A DNA stretch of 25,276 nt, from the IMG/VR virus record IMGVR_UViG_3300020205_000160, positions 1 to 25,276 of that record. One strand, given 5' to 3'. The DNA comes from a virus. Below are positions 7,813 to 14,818 of this stretch, in pieces. The stretch's first letter is position 1; each line of letters begins with the position of its first letter. The notes below the pieces were generated by a model. That model did no database searches. It was not told the DNA's origin and saw only the letters and a list, made by a program, of their open reading frames with translations. The translations under genes and the position numbers were made by a program.

Positions 7813-9257
7813 CAGTACGCCAGTGGCTCAATTTGAGCTTCAAGACGGATAAATGAGACATGGGCATCACTGTCGCCACGGAATCGCTGAATGCGCCAGT
7901 TGCGCATGTGACCTTGCTGGAACCAGGCTAGGCGCTTGGAGGTGTTGCCAATCGTGCCCACGGTAATGCTGCGGTCTTGACTCCACGACAAACCATCCAC
8001 GCTGTAGCTGGTGCTGATCTGTGGGTTTTTGCCAAGGGCAACGCTGCCAGTCAAGCTGACTAGCTCGAGGCGGTTAAAGATTGCACCATTGCTTTCGTTG
8101 TAGACGATAAAAGTGCTGAACTCCCATCGCACCTGTTGGCCCCAATGGTAGCCGGTGTCTTGCACCAGATAGCCGATGGAACTGGACTGCGGATCACCCA
8201 CCAGCCATTTGTCGTAAATCCAAACCAGGTTCCGTGCTCGGTACTGTGCAAAGCCAGAGACTGTGCTGGTAAGAGTGAACCAGACCGGATTTTGTAGTGC
8301 CTCTGATGCGGCTGCGTCATAGACCACCGTTCGGTCTGGCAGATGCACATAGAGGTGTTGATGGTTCTTGTCGTTGCGTGCCTCGAGCTTGACCTTGGCC
8401 AGTTGCGCATCGGTGTACTGCAGCAGCAGATTGTCAATTTCCTGGGTGCTGATTTTCTGAGTGGTGGCTGCTGCGGCAATGTAGATGCTTGGAGCTTCAT
8501 TGCGGCCACCGCCCAAAAAGGCAATGCGCTCAAGGTAGATGCAGCAAGCATGTGTGCCAAGCACTCCTTTTTGGACTTGTGCGCCATCAATGCGTGCAAA
8601 TGGAAATAGCGCACCGCCCACATTGTCGAACACCTCCATAGTGTTGCTGTTCAGTGCATAAACCTCGTTGCGTAGCTTGATGAGGGCCACCACTGGATCA
8701 GGGTCGACCTCTGAGCTTCCATATTTCAAAGGGTTGACCTGGGTCGGGTCTGTTAGCTCGGTGACGACTAGGTTTGCACCGTCAGTGGTCATGAAGTAAC
8801 CATCAACCCAGCAGAAGTCCAGCACCACTCCAAGGTCTGGATCAGTGACTTGTCTGAGTATCGGGGCCGTTGGGTTCCAGCCTATAGTGGCTGGCGTGTT
8901 GACTGGAATCCAGTAGTACAGCCGCCCACCAGAGGCAATGCCCAGCACATCGAAGCTGTAGTCCATCGTCACCAGCTCTGTGACTGGCCCACCAACATCA
9001 CCCAGCACGGTCACAGTGCCGTTGCTTGCCACGGTCACTAGCTTTGTGCCCATGACCCGATAGCAAATGCCGTTCCAGTTGATGCCGCCTCGGTCAACAC
9101 CTGGGCCTGTGCCGCTGGACACAATGCCATCACCTTGTCGCAAAAATAAATTGCTGATGCCAGATGAAATTGGCACAGGAACCATGTTGACCGGATAGGC
9201 AGTGCGCAGCTCAGGTGTGCTGTCAGCATAGATGCCACTGAGGATAGGGATTTGCAT
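7812..9257 (-). CDS. P22 gp10-like packaged-DNA stabilization protein (tail hub)
   Basis: 481 residues from ATG at 9257, which overlaps the upstream stop as TAATG and has SD AAGGTG; the frame also opens at GTG 9263. Size matches P22 gp10 (472). The opening MQIPILSGIYADSTPELRTA, with PVNMVPVP following, is typical of the family, and the rest is beta-propeller-like with repeated strand patterns (MDYSFDVLGIASGGRLYYWI, VVALIKLRNEVYALNSN, FARIDGAQVQKGVLG). In P22, gp10 hexamers follow gp4 at the portal vertex, close the head and carry the needle and tailspikes. Three small basic genes and a fibre gene separate it from the gp4-like gene, unlike P22, where gp4 and gp10 are adjacent. Confidence 0.9.
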   Translation of the reverse strand: MQIPILSGIYADSTPELRTAYPVNMVPVPISSGISNLFLRQGDGIVSSGTGPGVDRGGINWNGICYRVMGTKLVTVASNGTVTVLGDVGGPVTELVTMDYSFDVLGIASGGRLYYWIPVNTPATIGWNPTAPILRQVTDPDLGVVLDFCWVDGYFMTTDGANLVVTELTDPTQVNPLKYGSSEVDPDPVVALIKLRNEVYALNSNTMEVFDNVGGALFPFARIDGAQVQKGVLGTHACCIYLERIAFLGGGRNEAPSIYIAAAATTQKISTQEIDNLLLQYTDAQLAKVKLEARNDKNHQHLYVHLPDRTVVYDAAASEALQNPVWFTLTSTVSGFAQYRARNLVWIYDKWLVGDPQSSSIGYLVQDTGYHWGQQVRWEFSTFIVYNESNGAIFNRLELVSLTGSVALGKNPQISTSYSVDGLSWSQDRSITVGTIGNTSKRLAWFQQGHMRNWRIQRFRGDSDAHVSFIRLEAQIEPLAY

Positions 9258-9535
9258 TACCACTTCACCTTGTCAGCCCAATATGCTGCGCTCATCTTGC
9301 CCTTGGCAATGTTCTCAGCATGTCGAGCTTTGAATGACTGTCTACGTGCTTGATCTGCTTTTGACTCGCCTTCACGCTTAGGACTGCCACTTACACCCTG
9401 TTGCCCAAACCGGATCGTCTTCACTTGGTCACCCGTTTTGGCAACGACTACGTGAGACTTGGTCGGATGCGATGGAGTGCGCTTTGGCTTGTTGAACGAT
9501 TCAACACCGGCACGAGTCAGGCGAGAGTCTTTCAT
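9257..9535 (-). CDS. Small basic conserved phage protein (92 aa)
   Basis: 92 residues; ATG at 9535 overlaps the upstream stop by 4 nt (ATGA), SD AAGG. Lys/Arg-rich. The conserved-looking core reads SHVVVAKTGDQVKTIRFGQQ, then GVSGSP, FKARHAENIAKG and KMSAAYWADKVKW. I recall this pattern in many marine and freshwater podophages as an unnamed protein. A nucleic-acid-binding or virion role is plausible from its charge, but nothing shows an activity. It is the last of three short basic genes placed between the fibre and gp10-like genes, all joined by 4-nt overlaps. Confidence 0.75.
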   Translation of the reverse strand: MKDSRLTRAGVESFNKPKRTPSHPTKSHVVVAKTGDQVKTIRFGQQGVSGSPKREGESKADQARRQSFKARHAENIAKGKMSAAYWADKVKW

Positions 9536-9765
9536 CTGTAGCCCTTAACTTTTTCGGCAACCTTTTTGGGCTGCTTGGCAAACTGCTTACCTGCTTTTGT
9601 AGCCTCGCGCTTGGCCTTGGTGGTTGCCGCATACTCAGCCGCTGTCAGGGCTTTGATAGCCTTCTCGGGCAGATAGCGCTCACCGGTCTCGCTCGATGGC
9701 TTGCCGGACTTGGTGCGCCAGTTTTGAGCGCTCCAGTCCTTCAGGCTTTTCTGCGGGGCTTTCAT
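9532..9765 (-). CDS. Small basic conserved protein (77 aa), GERYLP motif
   Basis: 77 residues; ATG at 9765 overlaps the upstream stop by 4 nt (AAATGA) and has SD GGAGG. The sequence LKDWSAQNWRTKSGKPSSET, then GERYLPEKAIKALTAAEY and GKQFAKQPKKVAEK, resembles a short family I have seen in phages and in large DNA viruses of eukaryotes. Very Lys-rich. No catalytic residues can be assigned. It is translationally coupled to its two neighbours, suggesting the three act together, possibly as capsid-packaged basic proteins. Confidence 0.75.
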   Translation of the reverse strand: MKAPQKSLKDWSAQNWRTKSGKPSSETGERYLPEKAIKALTAAEYAATTKAKREATKAGKQFAKQPKKVAEKVKGYR

Positions 9766-9947
9766 TTATAGCCTCCGCCTTTTTTCTTGTACTCAGTCGC
9801 CAGCAGTTGCGCTTTTCTGGCAGACCACTCGCCTGGGTCGCCGCCTTTAGTCCCTGCTTTGATTTTCTCAAACAAGGCTTTACGCATGGTTGGCTTCGTG
9901 TAGTTGCCAGCCGCATTGACCGAGGACTTGGGCTTGGTAGCCATCAT
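9762..9947 (-). CDS. Small basic conserved protein (61 aa), WSARKAQL motif
   Basis: 61 residues; ATGATG at 9947, overlapping the upstream fibre stop by 4 nt, without a strong SD. The core KAGTKGGDPGEWSARKAQLL, with ATEYKKKGGGYK after it, is characteristic of a small domain of unknown function that I associate with DUF5872 (name from memory, moderate certainty). It is found in phages and giant viruses. Lys/Gly-rich; function unknown. Confidence 0.75.
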   Translation of the reverse strand: MMATKPKSSVNAAGNYTKPTMRKALFEKIKAGTKGGDPGEWSARKAQLLATEYKKKGGGYK

Positions 9948-10993
9948 GCACTCACAGCTTTTATGACTGCAAATGCAATAACAATGGCTTCAGATAACGA
10001 ACCCAAAGAAATGTTCCGCACGTTGATGCTTGCTGACCCTGCCGCTGACTGAGCATTTAATGAGTACGAACCAGCCGTACCGCCACTGATGTGGTTCATC
10101 ACTAAAATATCACCAGCTTCAATTACTGTGTTGGTCAAGGTGAAACTTACAGTTGTGGAAGCCGCCAATGCAGCACCAGCCAACGTAATTTGACCTGTGG
10201 ATTTGCTTAGTGTTACTGCTGTTGTCTTGTCTGTGAGCTGCGTCACAACACCACCTGAGCCAGTTGCATAGCCCTGCTTGCCAGTGCCTGTGATAACTTG
10301 ATTGCCAGTGGTTGATAGGCTTGTGCCTGTAGCAGCACCAATTGCTGGAGTTACCAATGCAGGGCTTGTGAACGTGCCTGTGGTAACTGTTGGATTGGTA
10401 ACTGTCGGGGTGGTCAGGGTTGGGCTGGTGTTGAAAACTAGCAGACCAGTGCCGGTCTCGTCCGTCATTGCAGCACGCAAATTGGCGCTGCTTGGTGTGG
10501 CTAAGAAAGCCTGAATTCCAGCCGCATAAACCACATCAGAATTGATCTGATACCAGGAATTTGTAGGCTGATAAAACCTGATTGTTGTTGCTGCGCCAGC
10601 CGCCAATGAAGTCACAGCACCAAAAATGGCAGATGCACCATTCAGAGCAATTGTCAGTGAGGTGATCTCCTGCGTTGACGTAATCAGCACTGTAGTGCCA
10701 TCAGGCACGCCAGTGTTCAGCGGCAGCGTGATCGTGCCAGAGGCCAAAGTCCCTGCGGGCTGCAATAGCATCCACTGTTGCTGACTCACCGGAGTGGGTA
10801 CTGTGATGTTGAACCCAGAGCCAGGCACGTACAGATTTACAGCAAGAGTCGGGCTGGCAAAGGACTGCTGAAAGAATGTCAGCAAACTGCCCACCGAGGT
10901 GCGCCGTGCATCCCCGTTGTTAGGCGAATAAACTGGAAGCTGGTCGCCGCTGCTGATGGGACTCAGCAAAGGCAGTTGATTAATTTGTGCCAT
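9944..10993 (-). CDS. Fibre / tail-needle-like structural protein
   Basis: 349 residues; ATG at 10993 with SD AAGGAC. The N-terminus (INQLPLLSPISSGDQLPVYS, then PNNGDARRTSVGSL) is a known attachment-type start in phage fibres. Residues about 190-235 are a Thr/Val/Pro repeat (SPTLTTPTVTNPTVTTGTFT), likely a thin shaft. The C-terminal ~110 residues (GYATGSGGVVTQLTDKTTAV, then SGQITLAGAALAASTTVSFT and IEAGDILVMNHISGG) form a compact beta tip found on many phage fibres. The gene sits between gp4-like and gp10-like genes, where P22 has no gene. It may replace the missing gp26 needle or be a head or neck fibre. Confidence 0.75.
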   Translation of the reverse strand: MAQINQLPLLSPISSGDQLPVYSPNNGDARRTSVGSLLTFFQQSFASPTLAVNLYVPGSGFNITVPTPVSQQQWMLLQPAGTLASGTITLPLNTGVPDGTTVLITSTQEITSLTIALNGASAIFGAVTSLAAGAATTIRFYQPTNSWYQINSDVVYAAGIQAFLATPSSANLRAAMTDETGTGLLVFNTSPTLTTPTVTNPTVTTGTFTSPALVTPAIGAATGTSLSTTGNQVITGTGKQGYATGSGGVVTQLTDKTTAVTLSKSTGQITLAGAALAASTTVSFTLTNTVIEAGDILVMNHISGGTAGSYSLNAQSAAGSASINVRNISLGSLSEAIVIAFAVIKAVSA

Positions 10994-11001
10994 TTTTGTC
11001 C

Positions 11002-11484
11002 TTAGTAGTATTCGATTGGCCCATCTGGGCCAGCATCAACAGGGCTATACGGTGGGCGAACAAACGGATTGTCGTACACACGCCAGGGCTTGTTGCCAGC
11101 ACCAGCCGGTGTGGTTGCTGGCAGTTGCTTCTCCAGCGGGAATGTCGCACGCTGCAGCAAGATGTCGTAACCCTGCTTGGCAGTGGTCTTGGTCTCAATC
11201 ATCACTTGCTTGCCGTAGCTTGGGGCAAGTCTGATGCCTAGACTGCAAATGATGGCCTCATATGCCGAGTCGGGCACATTGGTCTGCTCATCTAGATCGC
11301 TGTTTTGTGGGCTTGAGGGTATCGGGTAGCCTAAGCGGATGCCCTTAGCGTTCCAGTCTGCCATCATCGCATCAAGCCTGCGCAATGCTGACTCGAGCTG
11401 CTGGGGCTGCATGTCGAAGGTGTAAGAGGCCAGGCCGATTTCCTCTAAGGCGGCACTTACGAACTGGCGCTTGCTGTATCCCAT
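11002..11484 (-). CDS. P22 gp4-like tail accessory (head-completion) factor
   Basis: 160 residues; ATG at 11484 with SD GGAGG. Length matches P22 gp4 (166). Helical N-terminus MGYSKRQFVSAALEEIGLAS, then LESALRRLDAMMADWNAKGI, RLGYPIP, and a helix VPDSAYEAIICSLGIRLAPS; the C-terminal tail is Pro/Gly-rich and extended (NPFVRPPYSPVDAGPDGP). In P22, twelve gp4 copies bind the portal ring first and build the platform for gp10. The original protein also has reported peptidoglycan hydrolase activity, but I see no basis to claim that here. It overlaps the preceding small gene by 28 nt. Confidence 0.88.
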   Translation of the reverse strand: MGYSKRQFVSAALEEIGLASYTFDMQPQQLESALRRLDAMMADWNAKGIRLGYPIPSSPQNSDLDEQTNVPDSAYEAIICSLGIRLAPSYGKQVMIETKTTAKQGYDILLQRATFPLEKQLPATTPAGAGNKPWRVYDNPFVRPPYSPVDAGPDGPIEYY

Positions 11485-11774
11485 GATGCGGCCTCCATCG
11501 CCTGATTGATGCGGTTGAGCAGAGTTTCATCTGACCAACGCTTGTCCACTTTAAGGCCAATTTTAGCAGCCTGCTCCAACATCTCACCATGTGTTGGCTC
11601 GCCAACTTCCACAATCTCCACTGGCTGCTGAACAGCATCAATGGGTGATGGAAAGCAGCGTTTGGTCAGCTTGCGCTCAAGGGCTTGCGCCTTTTTGTGC
11701 TTGCGCTTTTGCAGCCGCAACTCCCGCCATGGGGCAAGAGTCTTGGTCTTGATGATCGCTGCCGACTTTATCAT
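11457..11774 (-). CDS. Hypothetical protein (105 aa), basic N-terminus
   Basis: 105 residues; ATG at 11774 overlaps the upstream stop by 4 nt (ATGA). Residues 18-40 are strongly basic (ELRLQKRKHKKAQALERKLT). The middle is PVEIVEVGEPTHGEMLEQAA, and the C-terminal half is a helical region (AAKIGLKVDKRWSDETLLNR) reminiscent of small virus proteins that carry a SAP- or HeH-like helical motif, though that is only a resemblance. It overlaps the gp4-like gene by 28 nt, a large overlap, so expression of both is likely coupled. Function unknown. Confidence 0.65.
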   Translation of the reverse strand: MIKSAAIIKTKTLAPWRELRLQKRKHKKAQALERKLTKRCFPSPIDAVQQPVEIVEVGEPTHGEMLEQAAKIGLKVDKRWSDETLLNRINQAMEAASWDTASASS

Positions 11775-11935
11775 TTTTTCATTGGTGCTTTGCCTGGCTT
11801 GCCTGCGGCTTTTGCCGACTTGCTTGCCATGCCAAGTGCCATTGCCACGGCTTGCTTTTGTGGCTTGCCTGCTTTCATTTCCATCGAAATATTCTTTCCA
11901 ATGGTCTTGTCAGAGTAACCTTTTTTCATCGGCAT
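11771..11935 (-). CDS. Small conserved phage protein (54 aa), Lys/Ala-rich
   Basis: 54 residues, from ATG at 11935 with SD TAGGAG, ending in TGA that overlaps the next gene's ATG. The sequence starts MPMKKGYSDKTIGKNISMEM and continues KAGKPQKQAVAMALGMASKS, a pattern I know from many aquatic phages and prophages, where it is unnamed. It is basic and Met/Ala/Lys-rich with one probable helix. A hairpin lies just upstream (11952-11981). Function unknown; with the other short basic genes here it may be a packaged DNA-associated protein. Confidence 0.8.
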   Translation of the reverse strand: MPMKKGYSDKTIGKNISMEMKAGKPQKQAVAMALGMASKSAKAAGKPGKAPMKK

Positions 11936-11951
11936 GATGCGCTCCTAAGTG

Positions 11952-11981
11952 AGACAGGCCAACATTTCTGCTGGCCTGTCT
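11952..11981. terminator. Inverted repeat downstream of the decoration-type gene
   Basis: A perfect 10-bp stem (agacaggcca / tggcctgtct) with a 10-nt loop lies 7 nt after the stop of the 203-residue gene. On the minus strand there is no T-run after it (CACTTAGGAG follows), so it is not a classical intrinsic terminator. It may be a weak or attenuating structure, an RNA-processing site or a 3'-end stabilizer for coat/decoration mRNA. Confidence 0.5.
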
Positions 11982-11988
11982 GGGTTGA

Positions 11989-12600
11989 TTAGCTCAAACG
12001 ATAAGCAACAAAGGTGTCTGCTGCTGTCTTGCGAAGACGCACTCGCATTGCTGATCCAGCCGTTGCAGCGGATGTAGGATTGCCGACAATGGTTACACCA
12101 GTGTTGACCGTGATGGTCAAAGCATATGCGCCCAAAGTCATAAACGTCACATCAAACGAATCACCGATGGCCCACTCAGTTGCCAGATCAAGGTTTGCAC
12201 CTGTTGGCAATTGAAGGTTGCGAGCCTGGGTCAGCGTTGATGTAACGATGCCAGTCAGCACATTGGCTGCTGTGGCAATCATTGAGCCGCCATCGGCTAT
12301 GTCAGCAGGCGCACCCTGGGGCTGCCAGTTGCCATTGTTGCTGATGTCAGGCGCAACACCCACAGAGTAGTACGCACCTGATGCACCGGCCTGAATGGTC
12401 ACGCTGGTGGCGTTGGTGAATGCGCCCGACACATAGGTGGTGTTCTCAACCGTAGTCAGCAAATCCTGCGAATCAGGAAAGTTGGGGAAACCAACTTCCT
12501 GGAACACAAGTGCTGGTGAGAAGGCTTGAACGGCGATTTTTTCGCCAGCAGGCACGGTGACGGTGGCTGTGCCCTGGGTGAAAATTACTTGATAGCTCAT
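11989..12600 (-). CDS. Putative capsid decoration / head fibre protein
   Basis: 203 residues; ATG at 12600, SD GGAGT, 11 nt after the coat stop. The N-terminal half is beta-rich (MSYQVIFTQGTATVTVPAGE, later VSGAFTNATSVTIQAGASG). The C-terminal ~95 residues (ATAANVLTGIVTSTLTQARN, then LQLPTG, DLATEWAIGDSFDVTFMTLG, TITVNTGVTIVGNP) form a module I recognise from phage head-decoration and head-fibre proteins. Placement directly after the coat gene supports binding to the capsid surface. P22 itself has no decoration protein here, although related phage L has Dec elsewhere. No enzymatic motif seen. Confidence 0.7.
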   Translation of the reverse strand: MSYQVIFTQGTATVTVPAGEKIAVQAFSPALVFQEVGFPNFPDSQDLLTTVENTTYVSGAFTNATSVTIQAGASGAYYSVGVAPDISNNGNWQPQGAPADIADGGSMIATAANVLTGIVTSTLTQARNLQLPTGANLDLATEWAIGDSFDVTFMTLGAYALTITVNTGVTIVGNPTSAATAGSAMRVRLRKTAADTFVAYRLS

Positions 12601-12611
12601 GATGTGACTCC

Positions 12612-13898
12612 TTATGCTTGACCGAACAGCAAGATACCAGACATTTCTGGCTGCTTATTGACCACACCAAACAAAGTGTCGAGACGATACTTGGTTTTCA
12701 TGGTGTTGACATCGTATTGCTTCTGCATGACCAGCTCAATGCCCTGGTCGGTGGAGGCACGCATCACTGCGACACCAGCGTCAGAAGGCACAGCGTAACG
12801 GCCTGGCAGAATCTCCAGCGCATCTTTCTGCCAGAAGCAGTTAATGGGTGCAGCCGCCACGTTCAAGCGCGTGATGGTGCGGCCAGAGGCTGCAGTCACG
12901 ATGACGTTTTGGTATTGCAACTCGGCATCAGTTCCACCTTGGGCAGAAATGATGGGAGGTGTAATCACGCAGGTTGTGGCGTTAATCACTTGCACCACAC
13001 GGAAGGTCTTGGAGAAACCAGTGCCCTGTTTGGTGATGTGATGCACGGCCTCAACACCAGCGATCTGGATTGGCGTGCCTGCTGGCAAGTCGGTGGTGCT
13101 GGAGACCGTGATGGTCTGAAAGCGGTTATCCACGTTCTGGGTTTCGCCGGTAGCTGCAGTCTGGGTTGCTTGGGGCACGTAGTAGTTGCCAGCAGCAGCC
13201 AAGGTACTCATCGTTGGGTCTGCACCAGTGCGAGCCGCGATGCGGTTTGCGTAGTCCAGCTTGTAGGTGTCAAAGCCTGCAACCATGCCAACGAACGAAC
13301 GCTCGAAAGCATTGTTCGACTTGGTTCCAGCAAAGCTGCGAGACACGGATGTACCACCAGCGCCGCCAGCAATGTTGCCAGCAATGCCGTTGTAGTCGCG
13401 TGAAGACAGAGCCAAGTAACGATCAAAGGCTTGGACTCCCTGCTCGTTCATAATGCTGTCGCACAGGGCCACATCGTCATAGTCACCAGCAGCGGTGTTC
13501 ACGGTCACGACCAGCGAGCCTTGGGCTGCGGCCACGTTCATGATTGCGATGTTAATGTCGGAGGCCAGCTTTTGCTTTGCAGCATCACCGAGGCGACCTT
13601 CTTGCAGGGCATCACGCAGCTCAAGTGCGTCCAAGATGAACGGCACGGACTTCTGAAAGCCGAGCGTTGCAGGGACGGAAAGCTGGGTGTAAGCCGTGAA
13701 GTTGCCGGTTTGATCCATGCCATCGTACGACTGTGCGATGTAAGGCTGTGGACGGTAAATCACGTTGTTGGTGCGCTCCATCATCGAGCCGTCTGTGTTG
13801 TAGACGGACACGTTGCGGGACAACACCAGAGCATCGTTAAAGCCTTCGAGAATGTCCTCAAAGGCAACGCGCTCTTCTTTTGAAAATGCATTAGACAT
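12612..13898 (-). CDS. P22-type major coat protein
   Basis: 428 residues, nearly identical in length to P22 gp5 (430). ATG at 13898 with SD AGGAAA. The N-terminus MSNAFSKEERVAFEDILEGF, then VIYRPQPYIAQSYDG and a long spine helix (AKQKLASDINIAIMNVAAAQ), follows the gp5 HK97-fold layout. Residues about 240-345 (QTITVSSTTDLPAGTPIQIA onward) correspond to the inserted I-domain typical of the P22 coat group. The scaffold gene lies just upstream and the putative decoration gene just downstream. Builds the icosahedral head with the portal and scaffold. Confidence 0.92.
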   Translation of the reverse strand: MSNAFSKEERVAFEDILEGFNDALVLSRNVSVYNTDGSMMERTNNVIYRPQPYIAQSYDGMDQTGNFTAYTQLSVPATLGFQKSVPFILDALELRDALQEGRLGDAAKQKLASDINIAIMNVAAAQGSLVVTVNTAAGDYDDVALCDSIMNEQGVQAFDRYLALSSRDYNGIAGNIAGGAGGTSVSRSFAGTKSNNAFERSFVGMVAGFDTYKLDYANRIAARTGADPTMSTLAAAGNYYVPQATQTAATGETQNVDNRFQTITVSSTTDLPAGTPIQIAGVEAVHHITKQGTGFSKTFRVVQVINATTCVITPPIISAQGGTDAELQYQNVIVTAASGRTITRLNVAAAPINCFWQKDALEILPGRYAVPSDAGVAVMRASTDQGIELVMQKQYDVNTMKTKYRLDTLFGVVNKQPEMSGILLFGQA

Positions 13899-13919
13899 TT
13901 TGGTTTCCTATCAAAAAAA

Positions 13920-14750
13920 TTATTTGGAAGCTGCTCGTTTTTGCGCTTTGTACTGGATGATTTTCGTCATGTTGCCAGTACGTGCCGCATCTTCGCGCAG
14001 CCGTTCGAGGGTTGAGTCCACCGCACCTGACGAACGACCAGTTCCACTGATGATTCGTTCTGGTGCGGGTGCTGCCTTGCGGTTTGTAACTTTCAATTCT
14101 TTCTCCAGTTTTGCTACCGCAAAGGCAAACTTTACGGGGTCTGAGACTTCAGCCAACTCCTTGGCCTTCTTCGGGTTCTTACCAAGTGCGTAGACAACCA
14201 ATGCGGGGTTTTCAGCCCCTTGAAGAATCACGCCTTGCTGTGTGATTGAAAAGACCTCCTGGGCCACGGCCTCGGCGTCTTCGTAATCCCTGACTCGCAG
14301 CTCTGCTTTCGCTTTGCCGTAGCCACTTAGCTTGGCTTCCCATGCCTTCTGCTGATTCATAACTTCAGCTTGTTGCCTGGCGTTGACCTCATCGGCCTGG
14401 CGCTTGCGCTCAAACCAACCTGTCAGTGCCTCCTCGTATTTGTCAGCGTCATAGTCGTGGTCTTCTAGCTTGGGCTTGGCTCCAATGACAACCGGCTTGA
14501 TCTCAGTTGGCTGGACTTGCAGCTTGCTTTGAAGTTCACGATTCTGGCGTTGCAACTCACGGTTCGTCTTCCGCAACTCTCGTACCCATTCAGGCGCTGG
14601 AGTGTTCTGTTCGTGAGGCGGCGCTTCCTCACCAATGCTGACAACTACTTCCTCTGCATCGACTTCATCTTGGTCATCAGCGATTTCCGTGACTTCCTCA
14701 ATGTCTTCTTCAAAGGTTTCTTCGTCCTCAATTACTGCCTTTTCGTTCAT
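13920..14750 (-). CDS. Scaffolding protein
   Basis: 276 residues (P22 gp8 has 303); ATG at 14750 with only a weak GGGG-type SD. Residues 1-50 are very acidic (DEETFEEDIEEVTEIADDQD, then EVDAEEVVVSIGEE). A coiled-coil segment follows (WVRELRKTNRELQRQNRELQ), then a mostly helical middle part, and a basic C-terminal end (ARTGNMTKIIQYKAQKRAAS). This matches P22-type scaffolds, whose basic C-terminal helix-turn-helix binds coat protein. It lies between portal and coat genes, the expected place. The acidic head and basic tail could help autoregulation or exit, but that is inference. Confidence 0.85.
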   Translation of the reverse strand: MNEKAVIEDEETFEEDIEEVTEIADDQDEVDAEEVVVSIGEEAPPHEQNTPAPEWVRELRKTNRELQRQNRELQSKLQVQPTEIKPVVIGAKPKLEDHDYDADKYEEALTGWFERKRQADEVNARQQAEVMNQQKAWEAKLSGYGKAKAELRVRDYEDAEAVAQEVFSITQQGVILQGAENPALVVYALGKNPKKAKELAEVSDPVKFAFAVAKLEKELKVTNRKAAPAPERIISGTGRSSGAVDSTLERLREDAARTGNMTKIIQYKAQKRAASK

Positions 14751-14818
14751 CTTTTGACCCCATTAAACTCACCCAGGAAACGGTGGGCGGCATCCGTTAA
14801 TACATTCTCGCCTGTTTT

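Noticed and set aside
8060-8623. 187-codon minus-strand ORF within the gp10-like gene
   Set aside because: Alternate frame of a well-supported gene; Trp/Cys/His-rich with no known pattern and no SD, unlike the MTase overlap.
12618-13403. 261-codon plus-strand ORF opposite the coat gene
   Set aside because: Antisense shadow of a clear P22-type coat gene; Cys/His-rich composition typical of reverse-frame translation and no SD.
14751-14818. 21-codon ORF between portal and scaffold genes
   Set aside because: Too short, no SD and it runs into the scaffold start; more likely a leader.
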